In this document: in pieces, positions 54,480 through 62,340 of the stretch | How positions within the stretch are numbered: the first letter of the stretch is position 1 | How the letters are laid out: each line of letters begins with the position of its first letter | NCBI GenBank assembly: GCA_963811055.1 | Contig: CAWEPQ010000019.1 | Coordinates: forward strand, 372,001-436,000 | Direction of reading: 5' to 3' | Origin: JACVRW01 sp963811055 | GTDB lineage: Bacteria; Actinomycetota; Thermoleophilia; Solirubrobacterales; Thermoleophilaceae | Length of the DNA: 64,000 nucleotides | Program-made: the position numbers and the translations under genes | Notes under the pieces: model-generated | The model's input: the letters and a program-made list of their open reading frames with translations, nothing else | The model's database searches: none | Told to the model about the DNA's origin: nothing

Positions 54480-56353
54480 GCCGCCACGGGCTCCCTCGCC
54501 TCGACGAAGGCGCGGTGCCACTCGGACAGCTCCAGCAGGCAGTAGAGGATCGACTTGTGGTCGGCCCGGCCGCGCGCGTGCTCGTCGACGAGGCGTGACA
54601 CCGCCTCGGGCGCCACCAGGCCGGCGAGCTCCGAGCCAGGGGCGTAGCGGCTGCCGACCTCCCGGCCGAGCGAGGCGCGGAGCCAGTCGTCGTACGGGGT
54701 GGAGAACCCATGCTTCGGGCGCGACGCCAGCTGCGGCGGGAGCAGCCGCGCCATGGCCATGCGGTGCAGCCGCTTGCCGCCACGCGGGCGCACCCGCTGC
54801 TTGGCCGGGATGCGCTCCACGAAGCGCATCAGCTCGAGATCGAGGAACGGCACGCGCAGCTCGAGCCCGGCAGCCATGGACATCTTGTCGTTGCAGATGA
54901 GGATGCCGTCTGGGAGGAACATGCGGGTGTCGAGGTAGAGGGCCTGCTCGAGCAGCCCGCGGCCGGCCACGTCGCCGAGCACGTCGCCGGCCCGGGCGAG
55001 GCGCTCGGTCTCGGCCTCCCGGCTGCCTGCGGGAGTGAGCGCGTGGCGCACCTCGCCGTCGCTCACCTCGACCAGTCGCAGCAGGCGCTCCGCGTCGCCG
55101 CGGCCGGCCAGCAGGTGCGCGACCCGTCGCGCTCGCGCGGCGCGGGGCACCGCGCGCGCGAGCGATGCGGCCGGGCCGGCCAGCGCGGGCGGCAGGTGGC
55201 GCAGGCCGGCCAGCAGGGCGGCGGCCTGGTGGCGCCCGTACCCGCCGTGCGGCTCGTCGGCGCCCTGGCCGGCGAGCACCACCTTCACGTCGCGCGCGGC
55301 GAACCTGCTGAGCTGGAGCAGCGCGGGCGCCGAGGGGATGCCGCAGGGCTCCTCGAGGCGCGGCACGCAGCGCGCCAGCTCGGCGAGGAAGTCGGACTCC
55401 GCCATCACCGTCTCGTGGTGATCGGTCCCGATCAGGCGCGCGCTCTCGGCCGCCGGGGCACGCTCGTCCAGCTCGGCGTCGTGCCCGGGAAAGCCGATCG
55501 TGAAGGTGGTGGGCGGCGTGCCGGCGCTCCTCGCCATGGCCGCCACCACCGCGGCCGAGTCCACGCCTCCGGACAGGAAGGCCCCGTACGGGACGTCGGA
55601 CATCATCTGGCGCTCCACCGCGCCGCTGAACTCCTCCGCCAGCCGCGCCGCCAGCTCGTCGTCGCTCGCGTGCAGTGGGGTTCCGGGCGCGTCGCGGAAG
55701 CTGGTCACGCGCGGGGTGCCGCCCTCCTCGATCGTCAGGATCGACGCGGGCGGCAGCTTCTGCACTCCCTTGAAGAGCGTGCGCGGAGCCGGGACGAAGC
55801 GACACGCCAGGAAGTGGTCGAGCGCCACGCGGTCCACCTCCGGCTGGACGAGCCCGGCCGCGATCAGTGCGCCGACCTCCGACGCCAGCGCCACGCGCCG
55901 GCCGTCCGTCCACCAGTAGAGCGGCTTGACCCCGAACTGGTCGCGGGCGGCCACGAGCCGGCGCTTCTTCGCGTCCCAGAGCGCGAAGGCGAAGATCCCG
56001 TTCAGGTCGCGCACGAAGTCGGGGCCGGCCTGCTCGTAGCCGTGCACCACCACCTCGCTGTCGGAGCGGGTCGAGAACCGGTGCCCGTCGCGCTCGAGCC
56101 GGGCGCGCAGCTCGAGGTGGTTGTAGATCTCGCCGTTCACGATCGCGGTGACCGACCCGTCCTCCGAGTCGAGCGGCTGGTCGCCGCCGGCCACGTCGAT
56201 GATCGCCAGGCGCGTGTGCGCGAGCGTCAGCGGGCCGATGCGCCGCACCGCCTGCCCATCGGGCCCGCGATGGCGGAGCGCCTCCACCATTCCGTTCACC
56301 GCATGCTCGCCGGCACCACCCGCCGGATCGAGGATCGCGCCGATCCCGCACAT
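54476..56353 (-). CDS. asnB: Asparagine synthetase B (glutamine-hydrolysing) family
   Basis: 625 residues. Starts MCGIGAILD, so Cys2 becomes the N-terminal nucleophile of the class II glutaminase. Glutaminase motifs RHRGPDGQ, HTRLAIID and VNGEIYNHLELR; synthetase domain with PP-loop FLSGGVDSAAVVAAM and the late PFLDLELMRFVERIP. Such enzymes make asparagine or amidate carboxylates in cell-wall and secondary metabolism. The overlap with a glycosyltransferase gene points to a modification role as in actinobacterial AsnB paralogues (LtsA-like); not certain. Confidence 0.88.
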   Translation of the reverse strand: MCGIGAILDPAGGAGEHAVNGMVEALRHRGPDGQAVRRIGPLTLAHTRLAIIDVAGGDQPLDSEDGSVTAIVNGEIYNHLELRARLERDGHRFSTRSDSEVVVHGYEQAGPDFVRDLNGIFAFALWDAKKRRLVAARDQFGVKPLYWWTDGRRVALASEVGALIAAGLVQPEVDRVALDHFLACRFVPAPRTLFKGVQKLPPASILTIEEGGTPRVTSFRDAPGTPLHASDDELAARLAEEFSGAVERQMMSDVPYGAFLSGGVDSAAVVAAMARSAGTPPTTFTIGFPGHDAELDERAPAAESARLIGTDHHETVMAESDFLAELARCVPRLEEPCGIPSAPALLQLSRFAARDVKVVLAGQGADEPHGGYGRHQAAALLAGLRHLPPALAGPAASLARAVPRAARARRVAHLLAGRGDAERLLRLVEVSDGEVRHALTPAGSREAETERLARAGDVLGDVAGRGLLEQALYLDTRMFLPDGILICNDKMSMAAGLELRVPFLDLELMRFVERIPAKQRVRPRGGKRLHRMAMARLLPPQLASRPKHGFSTPYDDWLRASLGREVGSRYAPGSELAGLVAPEAVSRLVDEHARGRADHKSILYCLLELSEWHRAFVEAREPVAA

Positions 56354-56408
56354 GCGCGCCCATGATCGCAGGGGGGTGGGCGGCGCCTGTATTGGCGCGG
56401 CGTTCCGG

Positions 56409-56457
56409 GGGGTGTGGGGACTTTTCGATGTATGCCAACGGAAAAGCCCCACACCCC
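56409..56457. promoter_or_regulatory. Long hairpin upstream of the Flp-like pilin gene
   Basis: GGGGTGTGGGG (56409-56419) pairs with CCCCACACCCC (56447-56457); after a one-base bulge CTTTTC (56421-56426) pairs with GAAAAG (56441-56446). The loop is 14 bases. A 17-pair stem in the divergent asnB/pilin gap could be a regulatory RNA structure, a cruciform or an operator. Confidence 0.5.
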
Positions 56458-56585
56458 GGCGCCCTTCCCGGCCGAGCTGCGCGAAGTCACGGGCCTGGGA
56501 CCGACTTGTCACACGCACGTCTCGAACCGTGCGCCGCCACGACGGACGATCGCCTCCTTCGATTCCGCCACTCCCAGGAGGCCCC

Positions 56586-56816
56586 ATGTATCGCCTACAA
56601 GGACTTGTCCACGCCGTACTCGCCGGTAGCGCCGCACGCGCCCGGGACGCGCGCGGCCAGGGCACCGTCGAGTACGTCGCCCTCATCCTGCTCGTCGCGC
56701 TCGTGATGGCCGGCGTGGTGGCGGCGATGAAGGGCTTCCGCACCGACGAGGGCAAGGAGCTCGGCGACGTGATCCTGCTGAAGATCAAGCAGGCGGTCCG
56801 AAAGGTTCAGTTCTAG
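56586..56816 (+). CDS. Flp/TadE-like small pilin
   Basis: 76 residues; AGGAGG-type ribosome site before the ATG. Short N-terminus, then RDARGQGTVEYVALILLVALVMAG. Cleavage after Gly24 places Glu29 at +5, as in Flp-type prepilins, followed by one hydrophobic helix and a basic, Lys-rich tail. It would be assembled by a Tad machine or act as a small membrane peptide; no tad genes are in the window. Upstream lies the 56409-56457 hairpin. Nothing but GC-rich spacer follows up to murI. Confidence 0.75.
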   Translation: MYRLQGLVHAVLAGSAARARDARGQGTVEYVALILLVALVMAGVVAAMKGFRTDEGKELGDVILLKIKQAVRKVQF

Positions 56817-56947
56817 GCAGCCGGCTGCGAACCGTCGCCTGGCGGGGTCATCGGTCGCTCACCTCTCGCCGGCTACCACTGCTGATCGGGCCTGCCCTGC
56901 CGGGCCCACGCGGACGCCCACCGTCGGCCGTGCCACCATTCCGGCCC

Positions 56948-57793
56948 GTGGCGCGCGACCTCAGAGACCTGCCGGTGGCCATGTTCGACTCCGGCGTGGG
57001 GGGTCTGACGGTGCTCCACGAGTGCCTCGTGTCGCTCCCCGAGGAGGACTTTCTCTATCTCGGAGACACCGCGCGCTTCCCGTACGGGGACCGGTCACCG
57101 GACGAGCTGCTCGCCTTCGCGCGTCAGCTCGCCGAGGTGCTGATCGAGCGCGGGGCCAAGCTGCTGGTGGTGGCCTGCAACTCCGCCACGGCGGCGGCTC
57201 TCCCGGCGCTCAGGGCAGAGCTCGAAGGCCGCACGCCGGTGGTGGGCGTGGTCGGGCCGGAGGCGCGGCTGGCCGCACGTGCGACGAAGAACGGCCGGGT
57301 GGGACTGATCGCCACCCCGGCCACGGTCGCGAGCGGCGCCTATGCGCGGGCGCTGGCCGAGGTGGCCCCCACGGCCGAGCTCCACGCGGTGGCCACCGCC
57401 GAGCTCGCGCCCCTGATCCAGAACGGCGGCGACGTGGACCACCGGGTGCTCGACTGCGTGGAGAGCGCCTGCCGGCCGCTGCGCGCCGCCGGCGTGGACA
57501 CCGTGATCCTCGGCTGCACCCACTACCCGCTGATTCGCCCGGTGCTTCAGCGCGAGCTCGGCCGCGGCATCGCGATCGTGAGCTCCGGCGAGGCGATCGC
57601 GGAGGACGTGCACGCCCGGCTAACAGAGCTCGGGCTCGCCAACGACCAGGGCCGCCGCGGCAGCTACAGCTTCCTGGCCAGCGGCGACGTGGACGAGTTC
57701 CGGCGCCTCGGCAACCGCTTCCTCCAGTTGCCGGTCACGTCGGTCGACCACCTGGACCTCGAGCGCCTGCCCGGCGTGCGGGTGGCGGCATGA
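56948..57793 (+). CDS. murI: Glutamate racemase
   Basis: 281 residues from GTG at 56948; GTG at 56930 would add six residues. Catalytic Cys77 (VVACNSATAAALPAL) and Cys190 (ILGCTHYPLIRPVL), acidic DSGVGGLTV near residue 14, GDTARFPYGDRS. It supplies D-glutamate for peptidoglycan. Its stop overlaps the rph start (ATGA), giving murI-rph-rdgB as in many actinobacteria. The 130 bases upstream contain GCAGCCGGCTGCGAACCG, possibly a collapsed REP-like repeat. Confidence 0.93.
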   Translation: MARDLRDLPVAMFDSGVGGLTVLHECLVSLPEEDFLYLGDTARFPYGDRSPDELLAFARQLAEVLIERGAKLLVVACNSATAAALPALRAELEGRTPVVGVVGPEARLAARATKNGRVGLIATPATVASGAYARALAEVAPTAELHAVATAELAPLIQNGGDVDHRVLDCVESACRPLRAAGVDTVILGCTHYPLIRPVLQRELGRGIAIVSSGEAIAEDVHARLTELGLANDQGRRGSYSFLASGDVDEFRRLGNRFLQLPVTSVDHLDLERLPGVRVAA

Positions 57794-58527
57794 GCGCGGG
57801 CGGCGTCCGCGCCGACGGCCGCGGCCCGGCCGACCTGCGCGACATCAACATCATCACCGGGTTCATGAGCAGCGCCACCGGCTCGGCGCTCATCGAGGCG
57901 GGCGGCACGAGGGTGATCTGCACCGCGAGCGTGGAGGAGTCGGTGCCGCGCTGGATGGCGGGGCAGGGCCGCGGCTGGACTACGGCCGAGTACGGGATGC
58001 TGCCCGCGTCGACGGGGGAGCGAAAGCGCCGCGACGTCTCACGCGGGCGCCCGGACGGCCGTACCGTCGAGATCCAGCGGCTGATCGGCAGGTCCCTGCG
58101 CGGCGTGATCGACTTCGAGGCTCTCGGCGAGCGCACGGTGTGGATCGACTGCGACGTGCTCGAGGCGGACGGCGGCACGCGCTGCGCCTCCATCACGGGC
58201 GGGTTCGTCGCGCTCGAGCTGGCGCTTCGCCGGCTGGTGGCGGAGGAGAAGCTTCCGGCGGTGCCGCTGAGCGGGTCCGTGGCCGCGGTGTCGTGCGGCA
58301 TGGTCGACGGGGTCGCGCTGCTCGACCTCGACTACTCCGAGGACTCGCGCGCGGAGGTGGACGCCAACGTGGTCATGACCGGCGACGGCGGCCTCGTGGA
58401 GGTCCAGGCCACCGCCGAGCGCACCCCGCTCTCGCGAGCGTCCCTCGACGAGCTGCTCGCCCTGGGCGCAGCCGGCATAGAGCGCTTGCGAGCCGCTCAG
58501 CAGGCCGCCGTAGCGGCGGCCGGCTAG
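57790..58527 (+). CDS. rph: Ribonuclease PH
   Basis: 245 residues. RPDGR-type core: RGPADLRDINIITGFMSSATGSALIEAGGTRVICTASVEE, GWTTAEYGMLPASTGERKRRD, SRGRPDGRTVEIQRLIGRSLRG, DCDVLEADGGTRCASITGGFVALELAL and DLDYSEDSRAEVDANVVMTGDG. It is a phosphorolytic 3'-5' exonuclease that trims tRNA precursors, forming a hexamer. Complete length. The start overlaps the murI stop; rdgB follows after 15 bases. Confidence 0.95.
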   Translation: MSAGGVRADGRGPADLRDINIITGFMSSATGSALIEAGGTRVICTASVEESVPRWMAGQGRGWTTAEYGMLPASTGERKRRDVSRGRPDGRTVEIQRLIGRSLRGVIDFEALGERTVWIDCDVLEADGGTRCASITGGFVALELALRRLVAEEKLPAVPLSGSVAAVSCGMVDGVALLDLDYSEDSRAEVDANVVMTGDGGLVEVQATAERTPLSRASLDELLALGAAGIERLRAAQQAAVAAAG

Positions 58528-58542
58528 CCGGAGCGACGCCCC

Positions 58543-59178
58543 GTGCGGGCGGTTCTGGCCACCCGTAACGAGCACAAGCTGCGCGAGCTGGCGCAGCTGC
58601 TCCGCAGCGTGCGCCTCGAGCCGCTGCCACCGGAGGTCGAGCTGCCTCCCGAGACCGGCACCACCTTCGTCGACAACGCGCTGGTCAAGGCGCGCGTGGC
58701 GGCCACCGCCACCGGGCTTCCGGCGATCGCCGACGACTCCGGGATCGAGGCGGCCGCACTCGGCGGCGCGCCCGGGGTGTGGTCCGCGCGCTACGCCGGC
58801 GAGGCCGCCACCGACGAGGAGAACCTCGACAAGCTCCTGCATGAGGTGCCCGACGAGGACCGGCGCGTGAGCTACGTGTGCGCGCTCGTCTACGTGGAGC
58901 CTGGCGGTCGCGAGGAAGTCGTGCACGGTCGCTGCGACGGCGTGCTGAGCGCCGAGCCGAGGGGCGACGGCGGCTTCGGGTACGACCCGGCCTTCGTGCC
59001 GGCCGACTACGACGACGGCCGCACGATGGCCGAGCTGTCCGTGGACGAGAAGGACGCGATCAGCCACCGCGGACGTGCCGCGCGGGCGCTGGCCCGCAAG
59101 CTGGCGGACCTCCAGGCCGACGACCGCGAGTCTGTGGGACGCCGGTCGCGCCGCGTGCGACGCGGGCGGCGCAGATGA
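58543..59178 (+). CDS. rdgB: RdgB/HAM1 non-canonical purine NTP pyrophosphatase
   Basis: 211 residues from GTG. LATRNEHKLRELAQLL (the T/SxNxxK motif), GTTFVDNALVKARVAATATGLPAIADDSGIEAAALGGAPGVWSARYAG, GDGGFGYDPAFVP and ELSVDEKDAISHRGRAARALA. It hydrolyses dITP, XTP and ITP to clean the nucleotide pool. The C-terminus has an extra basic tail (VGRRSRRVRRGRRR) not typical of the family; the CDF gene starts within it (ATGA). Confidence 0.94.
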   Translation: MRAVLATRNEHKLRELAQLLRSVRLEPLPPEVELPPETGTTFVDNALVKARVAATATGLPAIADDSGIEAAALGGAPGVWSARYAGEAATDEENLDKLLHEVPDEDRRVSYVCALVYVEPGGREEVVHGRCDGVLSAEPRGDGGFGYDPAFVPADYDDGRTMAELSVDEKDAISHRGRAARALARKLADLQADDRESVGRRSRRVRRGRRR

Positions 59179-60179
59179 GCCCGCGCAGGCGCGAGCGGCG
59201 GATGCTGGCCGTGGCGGCCGACGCGACCACGCGCGCCGTCGGCCCGGACGCCCAGGTGCCCCGGAAGGACCGGGCCGCCGCGGTGTCGATCGCGTCAAAT
59301 GCGCTGCTGATCGTGCTCAAGCTCGCGGCGGCGGCGATCACGGGCTCCATCGCGATCCTCACCGAGGCGGTGCACTCCGGCATCGACCTGGTCGCGTCGA
59401 CGGTGGCCTTCTACTCGGTGCGCAAGGCGGACGAGCCCGCCGACGAGGACCACCCCTACGGGCACCAGAAGGTCGAGAACCTCGCCGCAGCGATCGAGGG
59501 CATGCTGATCCTGCTCGGCGCCGGGATCATCATCTTCGAGTCGGTGCGGCGCCTGTCGCAGGGCACCGAGGTCGAGTCGATCGGCGTGGGCATCGCGGTG
59601 ATCGCGTTCTCCGCCGTGGCCAACCTTGTGGTCTCGGCATACCTCTACAGGCGCGCGCGGGCCACGGACTCGCCGGCGCTCGAGGGCGATGCCGCGCACC
59701 TGCGCGCCGACGCCTTCACCTCGACCGGCGTCCTGATCGGGCTCGGACTGGTGGAGATCACAGGTGTGCAGGCGTTCGACGCCATCACGGCGCTCCTGGT
59801 GGCCGGCGCGATCGTGTTCGCCGGGCTGAGGATCCTCAGCCGCTCGTCACGCGCTCTGGTGGACGAGACGCTTCCAGCCCCCGAGCTCGACGTGGTGCGC
59901 CAGGCGATCTCCGATCACGGCGCGACCGAGGTGGTGGGCTTCCACAAGCTCCGCGCCCGCCGGGCGGGCAGCCGCCGGTACCTCGACATGCACGTGCAGT
60001 TCCGGGAGGGCACGAGCCTGCAGCGGGCGCACCAGATCAGCCACGAGCTCCAGAACGCGATCAAGGCGCGCCTGCGCGGCGCCGACGTGCTCATCCACCT
60101 GGAGCCCGAGGCGCCCGGCGAGCCCGCCGCTACGGGCTCAGGTGAGGTTCACCGCGGCGGAGGCGCCGACGGCGAGTAG
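59175..60179 (+). CDS. Cation diffusion facilitator (CDF) metal exporter
   Basis: 334 residues. About six membrane spans; SIASNALLIVLKLAAAAITGSIAILTEAVHSGIDLVAS and HLRADAFTSTGVLIGL carry the His/Asp metal site (HS-x-x-D and HLRAD). ADEPADEDHPYGHQKVENLAAAIEGM is the CDF signature. The C-terminal cytoplasmic domain (about 210-310) has RRYLDMHVQF and His residues for metal sensing. It exports Zn, Fe, Mn or Co. Its last 14 codons overlap the antisense small membrane gene at 60138-60278. Confidence 0.92.
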   Translation: MSPRRRERRMLAVAADATTRAVGPDAQVPRKDRAAAVSIASNALLIVLKLAAAAITGSIAILTEAVHSGIDLVASTVAFYSVRKADEPADEDHPYGHQKVENLAAAIEGMLILLGAGIIIFESVRRLSQGTEVESIGVGIAVIAFSAVANLVVSAYLYRRARATDSPALEGDAAHLRADAFTSTGVLIGLGLVEITGVQAFDAITALLVAGAIVFAGLRILSRSSRALVDETLPAPELDVVRQAISDHGATEVVGFHKLRARRAGSRRYLDMHVQFREGTSLQRAHQISHELQNAIKARLRGADVLIHLEPEAPGEPAATGSGEVHRGGGADGE

Positions 60180-60278
60180 GACCAGCGAGTAGCCGTAGTA
60201 GCCGTCGAGCAGCAACAGCAGAGCCGCCACCAGGCAGATGCCGACGGTCACCAGCCACGAAATTCGGGACAGGGGCAC
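60138..60278 (-). CDS. Small membrane protein, 46 residues
   Basis: A GTG-started frame reads SRISWLVTVGICLVAALLLL, then LDGYYGYSLVLLAVGASAAV, NLT and stop. It has no interruptions and consists of two hydrophobic hairpin segments joined by a Gly/Tyr turn. The composition is that of a real membrane protein and not of antisense noise. It overlaps the 3' end of the CDF gene by 42 bases and is divergent from the gene at 60297 (18 bases apart), so its promoter would lie in the narrow gap. Function unknown. Confidence 0.6.
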   Translation of the reverse strand: MPLSRISWLVTVGICLVAALLLLLDGYYGYSLVLLAVGASAAVNLT

Positions 60279-60296
60279 GCCGCTATTCTGACCCCG

Positions 60297-60743
60297 ATGC
60301 CGGGCGCGCTCACTCCCGAGCGGACCGCGGTGCGCGTATGTGAGCTTTCGAGCGACGCCCGCGCGGCGGTTCTGGTGGACGCCGCGGGCTCCCTCGCGGG
60401 TGCCGGAAACCTCGATCCCGAGCGCGGCCGCGCACTCGGCGAGCTGGCCCGGGAGCTGTTCGATGCGGTGGACCGTGCCCCCCGGCCCGACGGCGTGGAC
60501 CCTCCGGAGCAGGTCGAGGCGCAGGTGGAGGGCGGAGCGGTGTTCGCATCGCGCACGCCGCGCTGGACGCTGGCTGTGGTCGCGCGCCGCGCGGCTTTGT
60601 CCTCGCTGATGCTCTACGACCTTCGCTCGGTGCTTGCGGAGCTCGAGGGCGGCCCGCCGATCCGCACCTCGGTGAGCGCCGCCCCGCCGGGCGACGCGCT
60701 GCCGGACCCGCCCGTGCCCGAGCTGGATCGCGACGAGGCGTGA
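60297..60743 (+). CDS. Conserved protein of unknown function
   Basis: 148 residues. No signal or membrane span. An alpha/beta pattern (VRVCELSSDARAAVLVDAAGSLAGAGNLD, GRALGELARELFDAVD, VEAQVEGGAVFASRTPRWTLAVVARRAALSSLMLYDLRSVLAELE) resembles Roadblock/LC7 (MglB-like) domains that regulate small GTPases. The similarity is only in overall pattern. The C-terminus is Pro-rich. TATTCT at 60284-60289 lies seven bases before the ATG. Coupled to the next small gene (overlap of four bases). Confidence 0.55.
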   Translation: MPGALTPERTAVRVCELSSDARAAVLVDAAGSLAGAGNLDPERGRALGELARELFDAVDRAPRPDGVDPPEQVEAQVEGGAVFASRTPRWTLAVVARRAALSSLMLYDLRSVLAELEGGPPIRTSVSAAPPGDALPDPPVPELDRDEA

Positions 60744-60958
60744 AGGAGAAGCGCAAGGGCCCGATCTCGCGCGCCGCCGGGCTGGCGGAGGGCGTGGCCG
60801 CGACGGTGCGGCGCATGCAGCGGGACCGCGAGCCGCGCGTGCTCCTGTACGACTCGACCGGCTATGCCCGGGTGCTCCAGCCGGACGGGCGCGGCTACGA
60901 CAAGGCGCTGGAGGTCTCAGACAGCATGGTTCGCATCGTGGACGGCTACGAGCCGTGA
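60740..60958 (+). CDS. Small protein of unknown function
   Basis: 72 residues from GTG at 60740. Basic N-terminal half (KEKRKGPISRAAGLAEGVAATVRRMQRDREPRVLLYDSTG) and an acidic C-terminal half (YDKALEVSDSMVRIVDGYEP). No signal, membrane span or recognised domain. Start and stop overlap the genes on either side by four bases, so it is an integral part of a 60297-tldD-tldE operon; it may be a partner of the Roadblock-like protein. Confidence 0.6.
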   Translation: MKEKRKGPISRAAGLAEGVAATVRRMQRDREPRVLLYDSTGYARVLQPDGRGYDKALEVSDSMVRIVDGYEP

Positions 60959-62340
60959 GCCTCGTGGCCCCTGAGCTCGCCGGGCGGGTGCTCGGCCGCG
61001 CCCTCGCGCACGGGGGCGACCTCGCCGAGGTCTACGCCGAGAACCGGCAGGGCTTCGCGCTGTCGCTGGACGAGGGCCGGGTGGAGGCCCCGCAGAGCGG
61101 TCGCGAGGCCGGGGTCTGCGTGCGCGTGGTCCAGGGCGAGTCGACCTACTACGGGCACGTCGACGGCCTGGCGGAGCCGGACCTGATGCGGGTGGCGGAC
61201 TCGGTGGCCGAAGCCCTGCGAGGCGCCGGGGACGGCGAGCCGGTCACGCTGGCGGCGGCGGAGCGCGCCCGCGTCCACCCCGTGGCCCTCCCCCCCGACT
61301 CCGTGCCCGCCGAGCGCAAGGCCGAGCTGCTGCGCGCGTCCGACGAGCGCGCCCGCGCCGCAGGCGCCGAGATCGCCCAGGTGAGGGTCGGGTACGCCGA
61401 GTCGCGCCGGCGGGTGGAGGTCTACAACTCGAACTCGCTGGCCGCCTCCGACGACCGCACGCGCGTGCGCCTCAGCGTGCAGGCGGTGGCCCGCCGCGAC
61501 GACCGGGTCGAGACGGGGAGCGACACCCGGGGCGGGCACGCCGGCTTCGAGCTGCTCGAGACCGACCCGGAGGAGGTGGCCGACCGCGCCGCCGCCCGCG
61601 CGCTCGCGCTGCTGGACGCGGTCGACGCCCCCACCGGCCGGCTGCCAGTGGTGGTCGGGAACGGCTTCGGCGGGGTCCTGCTGCACGAGGCGGTGGGCCA
61701 CGGCCTCGAGGCGGACGCGATCCAGAAGGGCGCCAGCGTTTACGCAGGCAAGCTCGGCGAGCAGCTCGCGGAGCCGTTCGTGACCGCTTACGACGACGGG
61801 GAGCGCACGGGAGAGTGGGGGAGCGACGGAATCGACGACGAGGGCACCCCCACCCGGCGCACCACGATCATCGAGGACGGGCGGCTCACCTCCTACCTCT
61901 ACGACCTCCTCACCGCCCGTCGCGACGCCGCGGACTCCACCGGTAACGGGCGACGGTCCTCGTTCCGGCACCTGCCGATCCCGAGGATGACCAACACCTT
62001 CTTCGCGCCGGGCCAGGCCAGCGCAGAGGACCTGATCTCCGGCGTGGACAGGGGCCTCTACGCCGTGTCGTTCGGCGGCGGGCAGGTGGAGCCCGCCACC
62101 GGCGACTTCGTGTTCGGCGTGTCCGAGGGCTATCTGATCGAGGGCGGCCGCGTGACCGCTCCCGTGCGCGGGGCCACCCTCACGGGCAACGGCCTGCAGG
62201 CGCTCGCCGCGATCGACGGGATCGCCGGTGACCTCGCCATCGCCACCGGCTATTGCGGCAAGGCCGGCCAGTCGGTGCCGGCGGGCGTGGGCCAGCCCCA
62301 CGTGCGCATCCGGGAGCTGACCGTGGGCGGCACCGCGTGA
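60955..62340 (+). CDS. tldD: Zinc metalloprotease TldD
   Basis: 461 residues from GTG. PmbA/TldD family: DLAEVYAENRQGFALSLDEGRVE, GVCVRVVQGESTYYGHVDGL, and the TldD-specific zinc motif HEAVGHGLEAD (His244, Glu245, His249). ITGNGLQAL-like and GYCGKAGQSVPAGVGQPHVRI segments end the protein. With TldE it forms a heterodimer that degrades unfolded or modified peptides. Overlaps tldE by four bases. Confidence 0.93.
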   Translation: MSLVAPELAGRVLGRALAHGGDLAEVYAENRQGFALSLDEGRVEAPQSGREAGVCVRVVQGESTYYGHVDGLAEPDLMRVADSVAEALRGAGDGEPVTLAAAERARVHPVALPPDSVPAERKAELLRASDERARAAGAEIAQVRVGYAESRRRVEVYNSNSLAASDDRTRVRLSVQAVARRDDRVETGSDTRGGHAGFELLETDPEEVADRAAARALALLDAVDAPTGRLPVVVGNGFGGVLLHEAVGHGLEADAIQKGASVYAGKLGEQLAEPFVTAYDDGERTGEWGSDGIDDEGTPTRRTTIIEDGRLTSYLYDLLTARRDAADSTGNGRRSSFRHLPIPRMTNTFFAPGQASAEDLISGVDRGLYAVSFGGGQVEPATGDFVFGVSEGYLIEGGRVTAPVRGATLTGNGLQALAAIDGIAGDLAIATGYCGKAGQSVPAGVGQPHVRIRELTVGGTA

